64,000 nucleotides of DNA, from contig JBITNC010000001.1 of assembly GCA_050084985.1 (NCBI GenBank), forward strand, positions 157,666,001-157,730,000, read 5' to 3'. The notes beneath the pieces were generated by a model that was not told the DNA's origin, searched no databases, and worked only from the letters and a program-made list of their open reading frames with translations. Positions 46,270 to 56,766 of the stretch are shown piece after piece. Within the stretch, counting starts at the first letter, position 1. The number at the start of each line of letters is the position of its first letter. The translations under genes were made by a program, and so were the position numbers. Origin of the DNA: Nageia nagi (Eukaryota; Pinophyta).

Positions 46270-47203
46270 GCTAAGTTGTAGGTAAGGAAGCTTTGGCAAA
46301 TAGTGAATGAGAACCTTGTACCTCTCATAGATAAGAAGGAAGTAGAGGCTTACAACATGAAGAATGAGTTGGAAACCTTTATGATTTTTTATGCAATTTT
46401 AGATGATGTGCTCCTGATGATTTCCTCTTTAAACTTGGCAAAGGAAGCTTGTAATAAGCTTAAGTAAATCTACCTTGGTTCAAAATTTTCAAGAAGGTTT
46501 ACCATTCTCTAAAAATTACTTCAATCTCATAAAGGGGAAGATGAAAATGTGGTACTTGAATAAAATCATTAACCGTAGAATCCAACTTGTCGCTTATGGG
46601 TGCAATTGGATCAATAATGAGTTCATGGTTTTTATCATTCTCCAAATCCTTTCTTCAAAGTTTAGTAACTTTGTGATAGTTATGGAAATAAGGTTTGATG
46701 ATGAAGAAGAAGTCTTCTCCCTTGAGAACATTTTTAAGCTCTTTTTGAAGCATGAGAAAACCCTTAATAAAAAGGTGTTGATTTCTTTTTCTAAGGATAA
46801 TAATGTTGCTCTTGGAGAAACCAAAACTCCTTTCAAGAAGAAGTTCAACCATCAAAAGAAATCTTATCTTTATTCCTCCAAAATTTTTGAGAAAAGGGGA
46901 AATGGTAACAACAATGATAATAATAGGAACAACAATAGCAACAATAGGAACAATGACAATAACAAACACTTCAAGCAAAGAGATGGAAAAGACAAAATAA
47001 GCAAACCTAATCCTAAGGAAAAGTTTGATGGGAATTGTAACTTTTATGGCATCCATGGTCACAAAGAAATTGATTGCTACAAAAAGAAAAGAAAGAAAAA
47101 TAATAAAGGTAATGTAAATGTAAATAATTTCAAAGGAAATGAGAATATTCAAGTTGGTTTTGCTGTGGTGCTATACTCCATGTCTCACAATTTTTCATCT
47201 AAT
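46270..47203 (+). pseudogene. copia gag
   Basis: Gag forms the virus-like particle and binds element RNA. The N-terminal part (46290-46460) reads IVNENLVPLIDKKEVEAYN. A frameshift near 46465 leads into the frame at 46475-47206: FMVFIILQILSSKFSNFVI, EIRFDDEEEVFSLENIFKL, an Asn-rich linker built from AAC/AAT repeats, then the zinc knuckle CNFYGIHGHKEIDC. In that CCHC knuckle the second cysteine is tyrosine, so zinc binding is lost. The stop TGA at 47204-47206 falls where the polyprotein would continue into protease; copia elements usually have tryptophan before IVDSG, and TGG to TGA is one G-to-A change. Confidence 0.9.
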
Positions 47204-47530
47204 TGAATTGTTGACTCTGGTTGCACTAATCACTTATGTTTTGAAAGGGAAAAGTTTGAGAACTTTCACAAGTATAGAAAAGATGCAATTGTGATAGGTG
47301 ATAACTCTATCTTTAAATTCCAAGGAATTAGGAGTGTGTTGATTCATGGGAAGGTTCTTGAAAATGTGCTCTATGTTCCTAAACTTAGGATGAACCTTCT
47401 CTCCATGATTCAAGTTGCAAGGAAAGGGTATTCATTTGATTTCAACTCTTAATCCTAGCGCATTAAGAAAGGACTTGCCATGTTGGTTAAAGGATCAATG
47501 AAAGATGATCTATACATTACGAATTAAGTT
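47204..47530 (+). pseudogene. copia protease
   Basis: The aspartic protease that cuts the polyprotein. Directly after the TGA, in the same frame, comes IVDSGCTNHLCFEREKF with the active-site DSG triad at 47213-47221, then IVIGDNSIFKFQGIRSV and VLYVPKLRMNLLSMIQVA. A stop follows near 47449 with further decay, but the catalytic triad itself is intact. Confidence 0.88.
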
Positions 47531-47539
47531 CAAACAAAG

Positions 47540-48355
47540 ATGTGTCTTGCTACTAGTGTGTATTCTAGAGGTAATCTTTGGCACCATCATTTACAGCACC
47601 TTAATTACAAGAGTATTCAAGTCATGAAAGATCAAGAACTTATGGAGTATTTTCCTTCAATTTCACCTTTAATTGGTCTATGTGAGAAGTGCATCCTCAG
47701 TAAGATACATAGGCAAAAGTTTGAAAAAGATAAGGCAATAAGAGCATCTTAACCTCTTCAACTTGTGCATTCAAATTTAATGGGTCTATTTCATACTAAG
47801 TCACTTAGAGGAGCATCTTATATCTTGAACTTCATTGATGAATTTAGTAGGATGACTTTTGGGTATCTACTTGAGCATAAGGATCAAACCTTTGAAAGTT
47901 TTAAGGTTTTTAAGGCCTTTGTTGAGAATCAAACTAACCTTAAAATCAAGATGTTGAGATCAGATAATGGAGGAGAATATAATAGCAATAAGTTCAATGA
48001 CTATTGTGATAAGTAAGGAATCAAGAGGTAGTTTACAATTCCTTACACTCCTCACTAGAGTGGTGTTGTTGAAAGGAAAAATAGAACAATTATAGAAATG
48101 GCTAGATGCATGTTGGGTAATCTTCCTAGTTTATTATGGGGTTAAGTAGTAAGCACTACTATTTACACCTTGAATAGGTGTCCCATAAAATTTTTTCAGG
48201 GTAAAACTCCTTTTGAGGCATGGTTAGAAAGAAAACCTAACATTTCTCACCTTAGGGTGTTTGGCTATGAAGCATTCTTCTACATTATTTTTGAGAAAAG
48301 GAAAAGGTTAGATAAAAGAGCTAAAAAATGCATCTTTATGGGTTATGATAGTTAA
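47540..48355 (+). pseudogene. copia integrase
   Basis: The HHCC zinc-binding region is at 47540-47752 (LWHHHLQHLNYKS, then CEKC). The catalytic core is at 47765-48110: HSNLMGLFHTKSLRG, NFIDEFSRMTFGYLL, LRSDNGGEYNSNKF, VVERKNRT. The first catalytic acid, normally HSD, is asparagine (AAT at 47774-47776); the second (SDNGGE) and the glutamate of VVERKNRT remain. In-frame stops occur at 48014, 48029-48031 and 48056-48058. The C-terminal part (48170-48355) reads KPNISHLRVFGYEAF and KKCIFMGYDS. Copy 1 shares the Asp-to-Asn change. Confidence 0.92.
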
Positions 48356-48359
48356 CATA

Positions 48360-49500
48360 GAGGCTACAAGATCTAATCTCCATCCTATAAAGCAGTGTTC
48401 ATTTCAAGAGATGTCAAGTTCAATGAACTTTCTAAAGAATTTATTTTTAATGAGGATGTAGATGATCTAGAGGAATATTCACTTGCACCTAGCTTGTTGG
48501 ATATTGATATGAGCAAGTCACCTTAGGAGAAAAATTCTACAACTAAAAGGGTAACAAAGAGCATGACCTTGAAAAAATCCTTATTTGCCAATATTAATAA
48601 CAATCATGAGCCCTCATCTTTCAAAGAACCTTCAAAGCATAAGTGCTAGATGAAAGCCATGAAAATGGAGTATGAGGCACTTATGAAAAATAAAACTTGA
48701 GATTTGGTTCCTTATCTCAATGAGAAAAATGTAATTGGTAATAAGTGGGTCTACAAGGTCAAGTATTATTCTATTGGAGATATTGAGAAATACAAGGCAA
48801 GGTTAGTAGCCAAAAGTTTTACTTAGAAATATGATGTAGATTATGAGGAAACCTTTTCTCCATGGCAAAGATGCCCATAGTAAGAATAATCTTTTATCTT
48901 TCTACAGCTCAAGGAAGGAATATTTTTCAACTTGATGTCAAGAGTGCATTTTTCAATGGTGACTTAGATATAAAAATTTTCATGAACCAACTAGAAGGGT
49001 TTTTGTGGAAGGCAAAGAGTCTTTTGTGTGCCAGCTAAAGAAGTTATTGTATGGACCTAAGCAAGCACCTAGATCTTAGTACAAGAATATTTCAAGGTAC
49101 TTTGCAAACATTGGTTTCTCAAAGTATTTTTCTAACTCTAATTTGTATGTGCTCAATCAGGGAAAAGACATGGTCTTGATTCTCTTGCATGTGGATGATC
49201 TTTTGATTACTAGGAATAATGATGAAATCATTCAAGAGTGCATATTCAAACTCAAAGCAACATTTGAAACAACTAATCTTGGTCTCTTGCACTACTACCT
49301 TGGAATGCAAATGTATCAATACAAGGATTTAACCTATCTTAGTCAATCCAAGAATATATCAAACATCTTACAGAAGTTTGGAATGGAGGAGTGAATATAT
49401 GATATGATCCTTATCTCTTTTAGAATTGCTATTTCTCTTAGCTCCAAATCTTAGTTGGTTAATGCTACAACTTATACGTAATTAATTGTTAATCTTTTGT
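48360..49500 (+). pseudogene. copia reverse transcriptase
   Basis: Linker and N-terminus: VFISRDVKFNE, then MKAMKMEYEALMKNKT, NKWVYKVKYYSIGDIEKYKA and RLVAKSFT, stopped by TAG at 48824-48826. NIFQLDVKSAFFNGDL is at about 48920, then a frameshift near 48990-49010. The catalytic block in the frame at 49143-49394 reads LILLHVDDLLITRNND; both aspartates are kept but the usual tyrosine before VDD is histidine. LHYYLGMQMYQYKDLTYLSQ follows. It is interrupted at 49394 and continues in decayed form to about 49640. Confidence 0.9.
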
Positions 49501-49639
49501 ATTTGACTATTTCCAAGCCAAATATTACCTTTGCAGTGAATCTTATGGCAAGATTCATGCAAAAACCATATGTTGAGCACCTCAATGTTGTTAAGCAAAT
49601 CTTGAGGTATGTTGTAGGGATGAAGGATATTGCTCTCAA

Positions 49640-50153
49640 GTATTCCAATTTGCCCTCATTTGTTCTCTCTTAGTTCTTAGGTTTTGATTATGGGAGAGAT
49701 AGAGATGATAAGAAGTCAACCTCTACATATGTTTTTAGCATTGGTTCAGGTGCTATCTCTTGGGCTTCCAAGAAGTAGCCTACTATTTCTCTTTCCACCA
49801 TAGAAGTTGAATATTATGCCATGTATGTTGTAGCCCAGGAAGCTATTTGGATAAGACATATTTTGAAAGAAATTGGGTATGAGCAAGTTGAATCATCTTT
49901 GATTTCTTTAGAAAATCAATTAGCTATTTCTTTGGCTATGAATCCTATGTTCCATTAGAGAATAAAACATGTGGAAATCCAAGCCCATTTTATTAGGAAG
50001 GAGGTTCTTGATGGCATCATACACCTAGAGTATTATCCATCCACCATGAACTCCACTAATTTGTTCACCAAGCCCTTTCTTGAAGCTCAATTTTATCATC
50101 TTAAGGATGCTATCAGGCTGGTGAAGTTTCCCTCAAAGGGGAGTAAAGTTTGA
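49640..50153 (+). pseudogene. copia RNase H and pol C-terminus
   Basis: Reads FDYGRDRDDKKSTSTYVFS, SGAISWASKK, TISLSTIEVEYYAMYVVAQ, AIWIRHILKEIGYEQ and the final LFTKPFLEAQFYHLKDAIR block ending at TGA 50151. The catalytic DD.KST and E-x-EY elements are recognisable. TAG stops at 49776-49778 and 49956-49958 lie where family members have a CAG or CAA codon. Confidence 0.9.
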
Positions 50154-50867
50154 ATTCTTGTGTTGAATTCATTTTTTATGATGACAACTTCACCTCTAGG
50201 AGGATTTTATGTTGTATAATGTTGATTTTGTTGTACACCTTCATGGTAAGTTCACTCTGCATGAAAAACTTATTGTACAAATTTTTTAGAGCAAAAAAAT
50301 TGGCCAATCTAGCATTGTTTAGTTATCCATGTGTGAGAAAATCTTATGTGTCTTTTAGCATTATTTAGTTATCCATATGTGAAGAACTCATATGTGCAAT
50401 TTGTTTTTTACTCTACTTGTTATGATAATCATCACATGTTTTGTATATAGTAGGTGATTATGAGTTTTGGCTTAGCATCTTTGTGATGACTTATATTGCA
50501 CCATTGATCAGTTTATGATGGCATTTGGTTGATTCATCTATCCTTGTTGATATGAATAGATTACATCTAACTGATCATATTATTTAAGCTACTTTTGACT
50601 TGTATGTTCTCTTAATATTGTAGGTTACTTACTTTGAGTATGCAGGCTCATGGAGACTCTTCATGACTTCCAATTGGGTGACTACTTCATGTACATTGAA
50701 ATTAGTTGTGGTTAATGATTGTATTTGGTAAAGTAGTGAGTCTCAAACTAGATCTTTCTTGCTTTACAAATATGTAAAAAGTTCTCATCTCCATTGTATC
50801 TATTTGGAGGAGAACTCTCTTACTTTCTCTCTTTCTTCTCTCTTATTTGCTCTATCCTAATATTGCA
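50154..50867 (+). other. 3' untranslated region of the copia element
   Basis: Pol stop to purine tract, about 0.7 kb, no ORF of note. GTTTAGTTATCCATGTGTGA-like words occur twice (50318 and 50359), a short local duplication. Confidence 0.7.
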
Positions 50868-50878
50868 TTAAGGGGGAG
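50868..50878 (+). other. Polypurine tract
   Basis: TTAAGGGGGAG directly before TGTTGG of the 3' LTR; primes second-strand synthesis. Confidence 0.9.
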
Positions 50879-51372
50879 TGTTGGAATGTATAATGCATTA
50901 TTATAAAGGTTTTGTAATAATATTTTACATAAGTTCACTAATAGTTAAGGGTATTATTTTATAGCTTAAGTATTTAAGTGAATATGATAATGTAACTTGT
51001 TCTACACTCCATGTCATAAGCATGCCCCTTGGGTAAAAGGATGTCCATATCATGCTTTTGTACATTTGGTAAAAGGGTGTTCCAAAGTGCGATTTTGGCC
51101 TATAAATAGAAGGTTCCCTCTTTGGATCAAACACCAATGTGTAGAGTAAAGTTATGCTAGAAGATACTGTTTAGAAGAAAATATTAGGAGGATTGTAAAA
51201 GTTCATATTGGTGAATGAAGTGAGATTTAGTTAGTGGATGTACTTCTAGTTGGAGGAACCACTTACATCTTGTGTTACATTATGAGATTGCTTTATGAGT
51301 TTGTTAGGTGTGCTTGTGAGCTTTCGAGATATCTTGGTTGTGTAGGAATTACTATTAGTGTTTATTCCTTTG
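50879..51372 (+). repeat. 3' LTR
   Basis: 494 bp, same length as the 5' LTR. The terminal CA has become TG. TATAAATA at 51101-51108. Confidence 0.97.
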
Positions 51373-51377
51373 AATAG
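51373..51377. other. Target-site duplication, right
   Basis: AATAG, matching 42654-42658. Confidence 0.9.
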
Positions 51378-52408
51378 TCACCCTCCTAATTATAGTGCAG
51401 AACACATCCTCCAACCTCAAATATGCTCAAACAATGTATCTCATTGCATCAACCCCCATCACATTGACCACTACATTAGTTGCCTAATATCTTATAATAA
51501 TATCACTAAAATAACCCATGTTAAGTTTAAGGTATATGTATTCCATTGTATTTTGGTTTTAATCTCCGAAGATCACCATCCAAAGCATCCAAAAAAATTG
51601 CAAGATTGTAGAAAAATTTTCCTCCTAGGATTACCTAGAGGCTCATCCATGGTTTACATCCTTCAAGGAACCAAACATAACACCCTTTGTACATATATTT
51701 TATAGAAACATAACACCCTATTGATGATCATTTAGTAGATGATTTTGGATAAATAAAAACTCTAATTACAACCAATGGGCATTATTATTTACAAACTTTG
51801 ATTACAACTAATGGGCATTATTATTTACAAAACAATGAGGCAATGGAATGTTAAAAAAATTACTCTAATAAATTTTGATAAATGAAAAATCCATAATCAA
51901 TATACATCCTTGAGAGGGTTCCATTGGGAAAATCTTCACTCATCTCGCTCTTTAAATAGCATCAACCCAACCCTATACTCTCTACTAGGAATGAATAGGT
52001 ACAACTTCAAATGATGCCTCTAAAATTCAAATTTCTCCTCCAATGCCCTTCAAAAAATCTAACTCTCATGGTTCTTATTTAAATCTAAAAAAAATCTATG
52101 ATTATCTTTCTATAGGAGTAGTAATCCCTAACTTAAGTCTTAGGATCCATCATCATTAACCATGTATCCCTTTTACACTAATGCCATCTCATTTTTGCAT
52201 AAATCATATCTCATTTTCTACATCACCTTTGGCATATTCATTGATCATTTGTGTTCAAGCTAATTTGAAATGGATCTCGATATTGAAACCATTGTAAAAT
52301 TCAAAGTTGGTACCTTGCAAGAATCATATTGTTCAAAGTGAAGATCTCGACTCCATGATCACAACATATTTTTCAGATAAAAACTCTGACTCCTAGTTGC
52401 AAGTTATT
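51378..52408. other. No gene; one short tandem duplication
   Basis: A 36-bp unit (ACAACCAATGGGCATTATTA) is doubled at about 51756-51830. An open frame at 51358-51705 starts inside the LTR and shows no motif. Confidence 0.5.
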
Positions 52409-52881
52409 TGAAGTTATTTAATACAAATAATAAATTGAATCATGCAAGTAATTCATAGCTAAAAATAGCTTTTCAACTCAAAGGTAGAATGCATTAATAA
52501 ATGGATGCTCATAATTTTACACAATGCCATAAACTTGTATTAGATTATTGATAACACACTCCAATAACCACAAAATCTTGAAACAAGATTTAAATACATT
52601 CTACAGGTCATGGGTGACCTAGGATATTCACTTAATATTCTCCTAAAAGTAAAAAATGAGGGAAAGAAATGAAAATATAACATATTTTAATCAAATGAAG
52701 TAATCATAATCAGTTGATGGGCCAATTAGTTGAAGGACTAACCAGTTTGCTTGTTACACATAAAACTAACCGATCGGTAGGACACTGGTTCTTAGATTGA
52801 ATGTAAAGAGGTAAAATAGTAAGCTCAAAACTTGGAGAATTTATGAGTTTTAAATTACTTAAACATATTCAAAGCCTTTAT
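52409..52881 (-). repeat. 3' LTR of copia C3
   Basis: Bounded by the purine tract above and by TGAAGTTATTTAATAC below; its minus-strand 5' end (TATAAAGGC) has lost the TG. Confidence 0.7.
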
Positions 52882-52896
52882 AATCCCCCTTGCTAA
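52882..52896 (-). other. Polypurine tract of C3
   Basis: TAGCAAGGGGGATTA on the minus strand, next to the LTR start. Confidence 0.75.
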
Positions 52897-53089
52897 TAAG
52901 AGAACCAATAATTAAGTCTTTTAGAAGTACAAATTTAAATTTTACCATGAATTTTATGAATATATCAGCCACTTGCCACCAAATCCCTTATGAAATGAGT
53001 CTTAAAATAAAAATACTTTGTTCTATACTGATATACATGGTCTTGTGTGAACTTAATGGCACCTTGGTTGACACAAAAATGATAGTTTG

Positions 53090-53320
53090 ATATTTTTTCT
53101 CCTTTCCAATCCCCTTCAACACTTTTTTCAAGCATAAAGCTTGTTTTGAAGCACTTGTCATAGCTACATACTCAACCTAAGTACTTGAAAGAGCTACGAT
53201 GGATTATTTTTTGGATCTCCATGATACTAGACATGATATAAGAGAGAAGCAATTCCCACTTGTACTCTTCCTATCATCCAAATTATTTTCCCAATCACTG
53301 TCACTAAAAATTGTGAGTTT
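53090..53320 (-). pseudogene. copia RNase H (C3)
   Basis: Minus-strand reading: SDSDWENNLDDRKSTSGN (about 53306-53255), SWRSKK, then VALSSTQVEYVAMTSASKQA (about 53195-53140). This is the diagnostic copia RNase H sequence, with the catalytic D..DDRKST and the E of VEY present. A stop lies between the halves. Confidence 0.9.
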
Positions 53321-53489
53321 GAACTTGGAATTACATGTATAATGTATTCCAAAATTGATTGTTCCCTTCACATATCTAAGGATTCTTTTTACTGCCTTGA
53401 GATGGAGAATTTATGGATCACTCATGTATCTTACAACTAATGAAACACTAAATTGCAAATATATCATTGTATTTGTTAAAAAACATGAG

Positions 53490-54320
53490 GCTTCAAAAAT
53501 TGCTCCTATACTCTTTCTTGTTCACTTTTGCTTCTCCATCATTTTTGTAAATATGTTCTCCATGGGTTGTACATGTTGCAACAAGTATGAAATTTTCCAT
53601 TTTGAAGTTCTTCAGCATATCATGTGCATATTTTGATTGTGACACAAAGATCTCTTCTTTTGTTTGATGCACCTCCATGCCAAGAAAGTAGCTCATCAAA
53701 CCAAGATATTTTATTTTAAACTCAGCCATCATTTGAGTTTTAAAATCTTCATTCATATTGCTATTTCTTCCCATGAAGATCAAATAATATACATATAAAA
53801 AAATAATCAAAGTATAAAATCCATTTTTCTAGGTAGGCTCACTTACACTTCTTTGAAATCCCACACTTTTGAAGTATCCATCAATTCTTGTATACCAAGC
53901 TCTTGGAGATTGCTTCAACCCATACAATGCTTTCTTAAGTTTGTACATGTGGTCTTCTCTTAATTGAATCTCAAAAGATTGAGGTTATGATACATACACC
54001 TCTTAATATATGTACTAATTGAGAAAGGCACTCTCTACATCCATGTGTTGGACTATCCAACTTTTGCTTGCAACCAAAGAGAGCACTAATCTTATTGTTT
54101 CTTATCTTGCAACCAATGCAAATGTCTCCTCAAAATCCATACCATATTGCTATGTGAATTATTTTTTCACTCTCCTTAATTTGCACCTTTTAATACTCCC
54201 ATCACTCTTTAATTTTGTTTTATACACCCACTTGGAACCAACAACCTTTTTACCTTTAGGAAACTCATAAAGTTAGCAAGTATCATTCCTCACAATAGCA
54301 TCAATCTCCTCTTTCATAGC
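53490..54320 (-). pseudogene. copia reverse transcriptase (C3)
   Basis: The N-terminal half at 54260-53840 contains the blocks normally reading ETFAPVAR and GLKQ.PRAWYTR, recognisable with frame changes. The open piece at 53810-53493 has the catalytic region IIFLYVYYLIFMGRN, where both aspartates of YVDD have become tyrosine, then MMAEFKIKYLGLMSYFLGM and EVHQTKEEIFVSQSKYAHD. Double loss of the metal-binding aspartates shows that it has been dead for long. Confidence 0.88.
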
Positions 54321-54326
54321 TTGCAT

Positions 54327-54608
54327 TCAAAAAATATTAGAAAAAGATTCTTCATAAAAAGATGCCTCAACAATAGTAGAATTTAAAAAAAATCTTAAAA
54401 TAGAGGAATAAAGTGGATAATTTACCATTTCACCTTTGGGCTCTCCAGTATCTTCATCTCTATAAAAGTGAAAGTTCTCTAGCATTGCAACTAGATTTTG
54501 CATTTCTTGGTTTTCACTCCTTATAATTGTCCTCATAGTATTATAATATATGATTTGACTTTGTGGGTGATCCTTCAAACATCTCTTGCCTTTGTTACCT
54601 TGATTCAT
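54327..54608 (-). pseudogene. Integrase-RT linker of C3
   Basis: 93 open codons with the typical polar linker between copia integrase and RT (KRCLKDHPQSQIIYYNTMR; ENFHFYRDEDTGEPKGEMV). DHP...I is the common start of the RT-side linker. Confidence 0.7.
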
Positions 54609-54609
54609 A

Positions 54610-55215
54610 ATCCTTACATTGTGTGAGCTTGGTGAACTCTAATCCGAAATGGATTTAAGATTCTTAAAAAAAAATGATTTTTCAAGTTCTTAATTTTATT
54701 GATTATTCTCTTCCATATTAAATAGATCTTTTCCACAATTCCAATGCTTTAAGTAGAAAATAAAATAGAGCTATGGTTTTTAAGTTATGTTTTTTCAAAA
54801 TTTGGAGTTAAATATAAAAAAATGCAAAATATGCATGGAAGGCTCTATTGATGGATTCACCAAAAGTAGCTTGGGTGGATTCATAGATTTTAATTTTAAT
54901 TATTGGTAATTTGTATTATGGTTAATATTTGGTTAAAATTTGAATTCATTTAGATCAAATAATTGAAATTTATGGCACTCCCAAAATGGTAAATTATCAT
55001 TTTGCATTCATGATAGTCAATTTTGACAGTTGCTAGGTGCAAATCTGTGTTGGATGCCAACTTGATGATGATGCTTGGAGTTACAAATAAGGATTTAAAA
55101 TATGAAATTTATATCAGTTAAGCTACTTATATCCAAGAACACCTAGATCAAATTTCATGACATTTAGAATAATGGGTCATGAAGTTGTGGTCATGAAAAA
55201 ATGGCACTAGAAGCA
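54610..55215. other. Foreign 0.6-kb segment inside C3 integrase
   Basis: Integrase core ends at about 55220 and the linker starts at 54608, yet the half of integrase that should lie between is not here. The sequence (for example ATGATGATGCTTGGAGTTAC) matches nothing else I can see in the window. Confidence 0.5.
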
Positions 55216-55660
55216 GTTTTAACAATTTTGCAAAATCCAAAAAGATAGGAGAATATAACCATATGAGGTCAAAATAATGCTATAGGAATACAAATGAGGG
55301 AGATTAATTTTGAGGATGAGAAAGCATATTTTAAACTCCTTAAAATAATCAAATGCTTCATATTTGCTCTTGATGAAATAAACCCAACACATTCTAGTGA
55401 AATTATCAATGAAAGTGATAAAGTAAGAAGATTTACCAAAACTTTGAGTTTGCATAGGCCCATAAATATCAGTATGGACCAATTGGAGAGCGTGTTTGAT
55501 TTTACATGCTTCTTACTTTGGAAACTTACTCCTTTCTTTCTTTCCAAGTCCACATCCTTCACACATATCTTTATAATATTCTACTTATGGCGACCCTCTC
55601 ACCATTGATGGAAGAGCTTTCAAACTCTAAAAATTCAAGTGTCCAAGCCTCATATGCTAA
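55216..55660 (-). pseudogene. copia integrase, N-terminal and first core half (C3)
   Basis: Zinc-binding region remnant at about 55640-55540 (CVKDVDLERKKGVSFQ-like, preceded by HQW). The core in the frame at 55482-55219 reads MVHTDIYGPMQTQSFGKSS and YFITFIDNFTRMCWVYFIK. Here the first catalytic aspartate (HTD) is intact, unlike in family C1. After EAFDYFKEFK the frame shifts and similarity ends. Confidence 0.88.
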
Positions 55661-56100
55661 AGTGCATTTTTATCTTCAATTCCTAAAAATACAAAGCCTC
55701 CATCCTTGTCAATAAACTTTACTAAAAAGAGTTTATTTGCAATCATATTAATAATAGTAACACACCTTACACCATCATTTTTATCATAGATTTTGCACAT
55801 TTTATCCTTAAACATTAATTTATAGTTCTTTTCCAGTATTTGGCTAATGCTTTACAAAATTTATCTAAAATATGGAGCATAATAAATTCCTTTTACCTTC
55901 ATAGTTCCTTTCTTTGTTTGAGCTTGCATTTCCCCTTTTCCAATAATCTCTAAGCTCTTCTCATCTCCCAATCTCATACTTGACCTATAGGAGTAATCAA
56001 TAGAGGAGAGTAAAGACTGTTCATCAGTCATGTGATTTGAGTACCTGCTATCTAGCTTTTAGAAGGATATAATAGAAATAAACAATTTTTATTCACCATA
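55661..56100 (-). pseudogene. Protease region of C3, heavily decayed
   Basis: Expected position of protease. I read only fragments and no clear DSG, so this rests on order alone. Confidence 0.4.
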
Positions 56101-56700
56101 TCCATGCTCTTCTTCTCCATAGTGGGCTGATTTACATTCATGTGCTTGTTTCATCCTACAATCATCCTCAAGATGGCTAAATTTATTGTAATAAAAATAT
56201 TGCAAATTTCTCTTATCTTTACCTCTACCTCCTTTTTTGGAGTATATCCCTCTTTATGCATATAGTAGTTTATTTTTTTGTACTCTATTATCTTCCTCTT
56301 CCTCTTCCAAAAGAGCCTCTTCTTCCTCCTCTTCCAAATTAAACTCCCTTCTCAATATTTGGAGTTTCACCTCTTTGACCTTAAGACTACCTTGGTAGCC
56401 TTTTCTCAATGTTGCCCATGCTTCATAAGTTGAGATACAATATGAGATTTTGGGAAAATTGCTCTTATATAGAGCTACTTTAATGAAGGAGAGAGCCATG
56501 GAATTATGCTTCTCTTTCTCCTTTGCATCCTTCTTTGTATCTACACTCAAGGAACTCTAATAAGCTAGATCACTGTAGCCAAAATCTACAATATCCTAGT
56601 AGTCTCTTCCCTTCAGGAGAGTATTCATATGGATACTCCAATACTCATAGTCACTCCAATAAAATTATGGAATAAGGATTACATTTGAGTTGCTTGCCAT
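56100..56700 (-). pseudogene. copia gag (C3)
   Basis: The open piece at 56550-56254 reads MALSFIKVALYKSNFPKIS, ISTYEAWATLRKGYQGS and VKLQILRREFNLEEEEEE, the UBN2-type gag pattern. Downstream on the minus strand (56205-56155) the zinc knuckle reads YFYYNKFSHLEDDC: with spacing C-x2-C-x4-H-x4-C, the first two cysteines are both tyrosine. Confidence 0.85.
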
Positions 56701-56752
56701 GTCTTCTCTTCTCTTTCTAGAAAACTTATTGAACCTAATCTCATCCACCATA

Positions 56753-56764
56753 GCTCTGATACCA
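56753..56764 (-). other. Canonical primer binding site of C3
   Basis: TGGTATCAGAGC on the minus strand, exact initiator tRNA-Met-type site. Confidence 0.92.
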
Positions 56765-56766
56765 AA

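Larger units (their letters stand above)
42659..51372 (+). mobile_element. Full-length Ty1/copia retrotransposon, family C1, copy 2
   Basis: 8714 bp with every structural landmark: 494-bp LTRs at both ends beginning TGTTGGAATG, a 5-bp target duplication AATAG (42654-42658 and 51373-51377), a primer site after the 5' LTR, a polypurine tract before the 3' LTR, and gag, protease, integrase, RT and RNase H in the copia order. By my hand count the two LTRs differ at about 45 of 494 positions with no indels, roughly 9 percent, so the insertion is old. Every domain has stops or frameshifts. An unusual 3.1-kb leader separates the primer site from gag. A broken sister copy lies inverted at 1-2160. Confidence 0.97.

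Noticed and set aside
46594-47152. Minus-strand ORFs of 84 and 165 codons opposite gag
   Set aside because: They are antisense to the Asn-rich gag region and arise from its low-complexity AAT/AAC codons.
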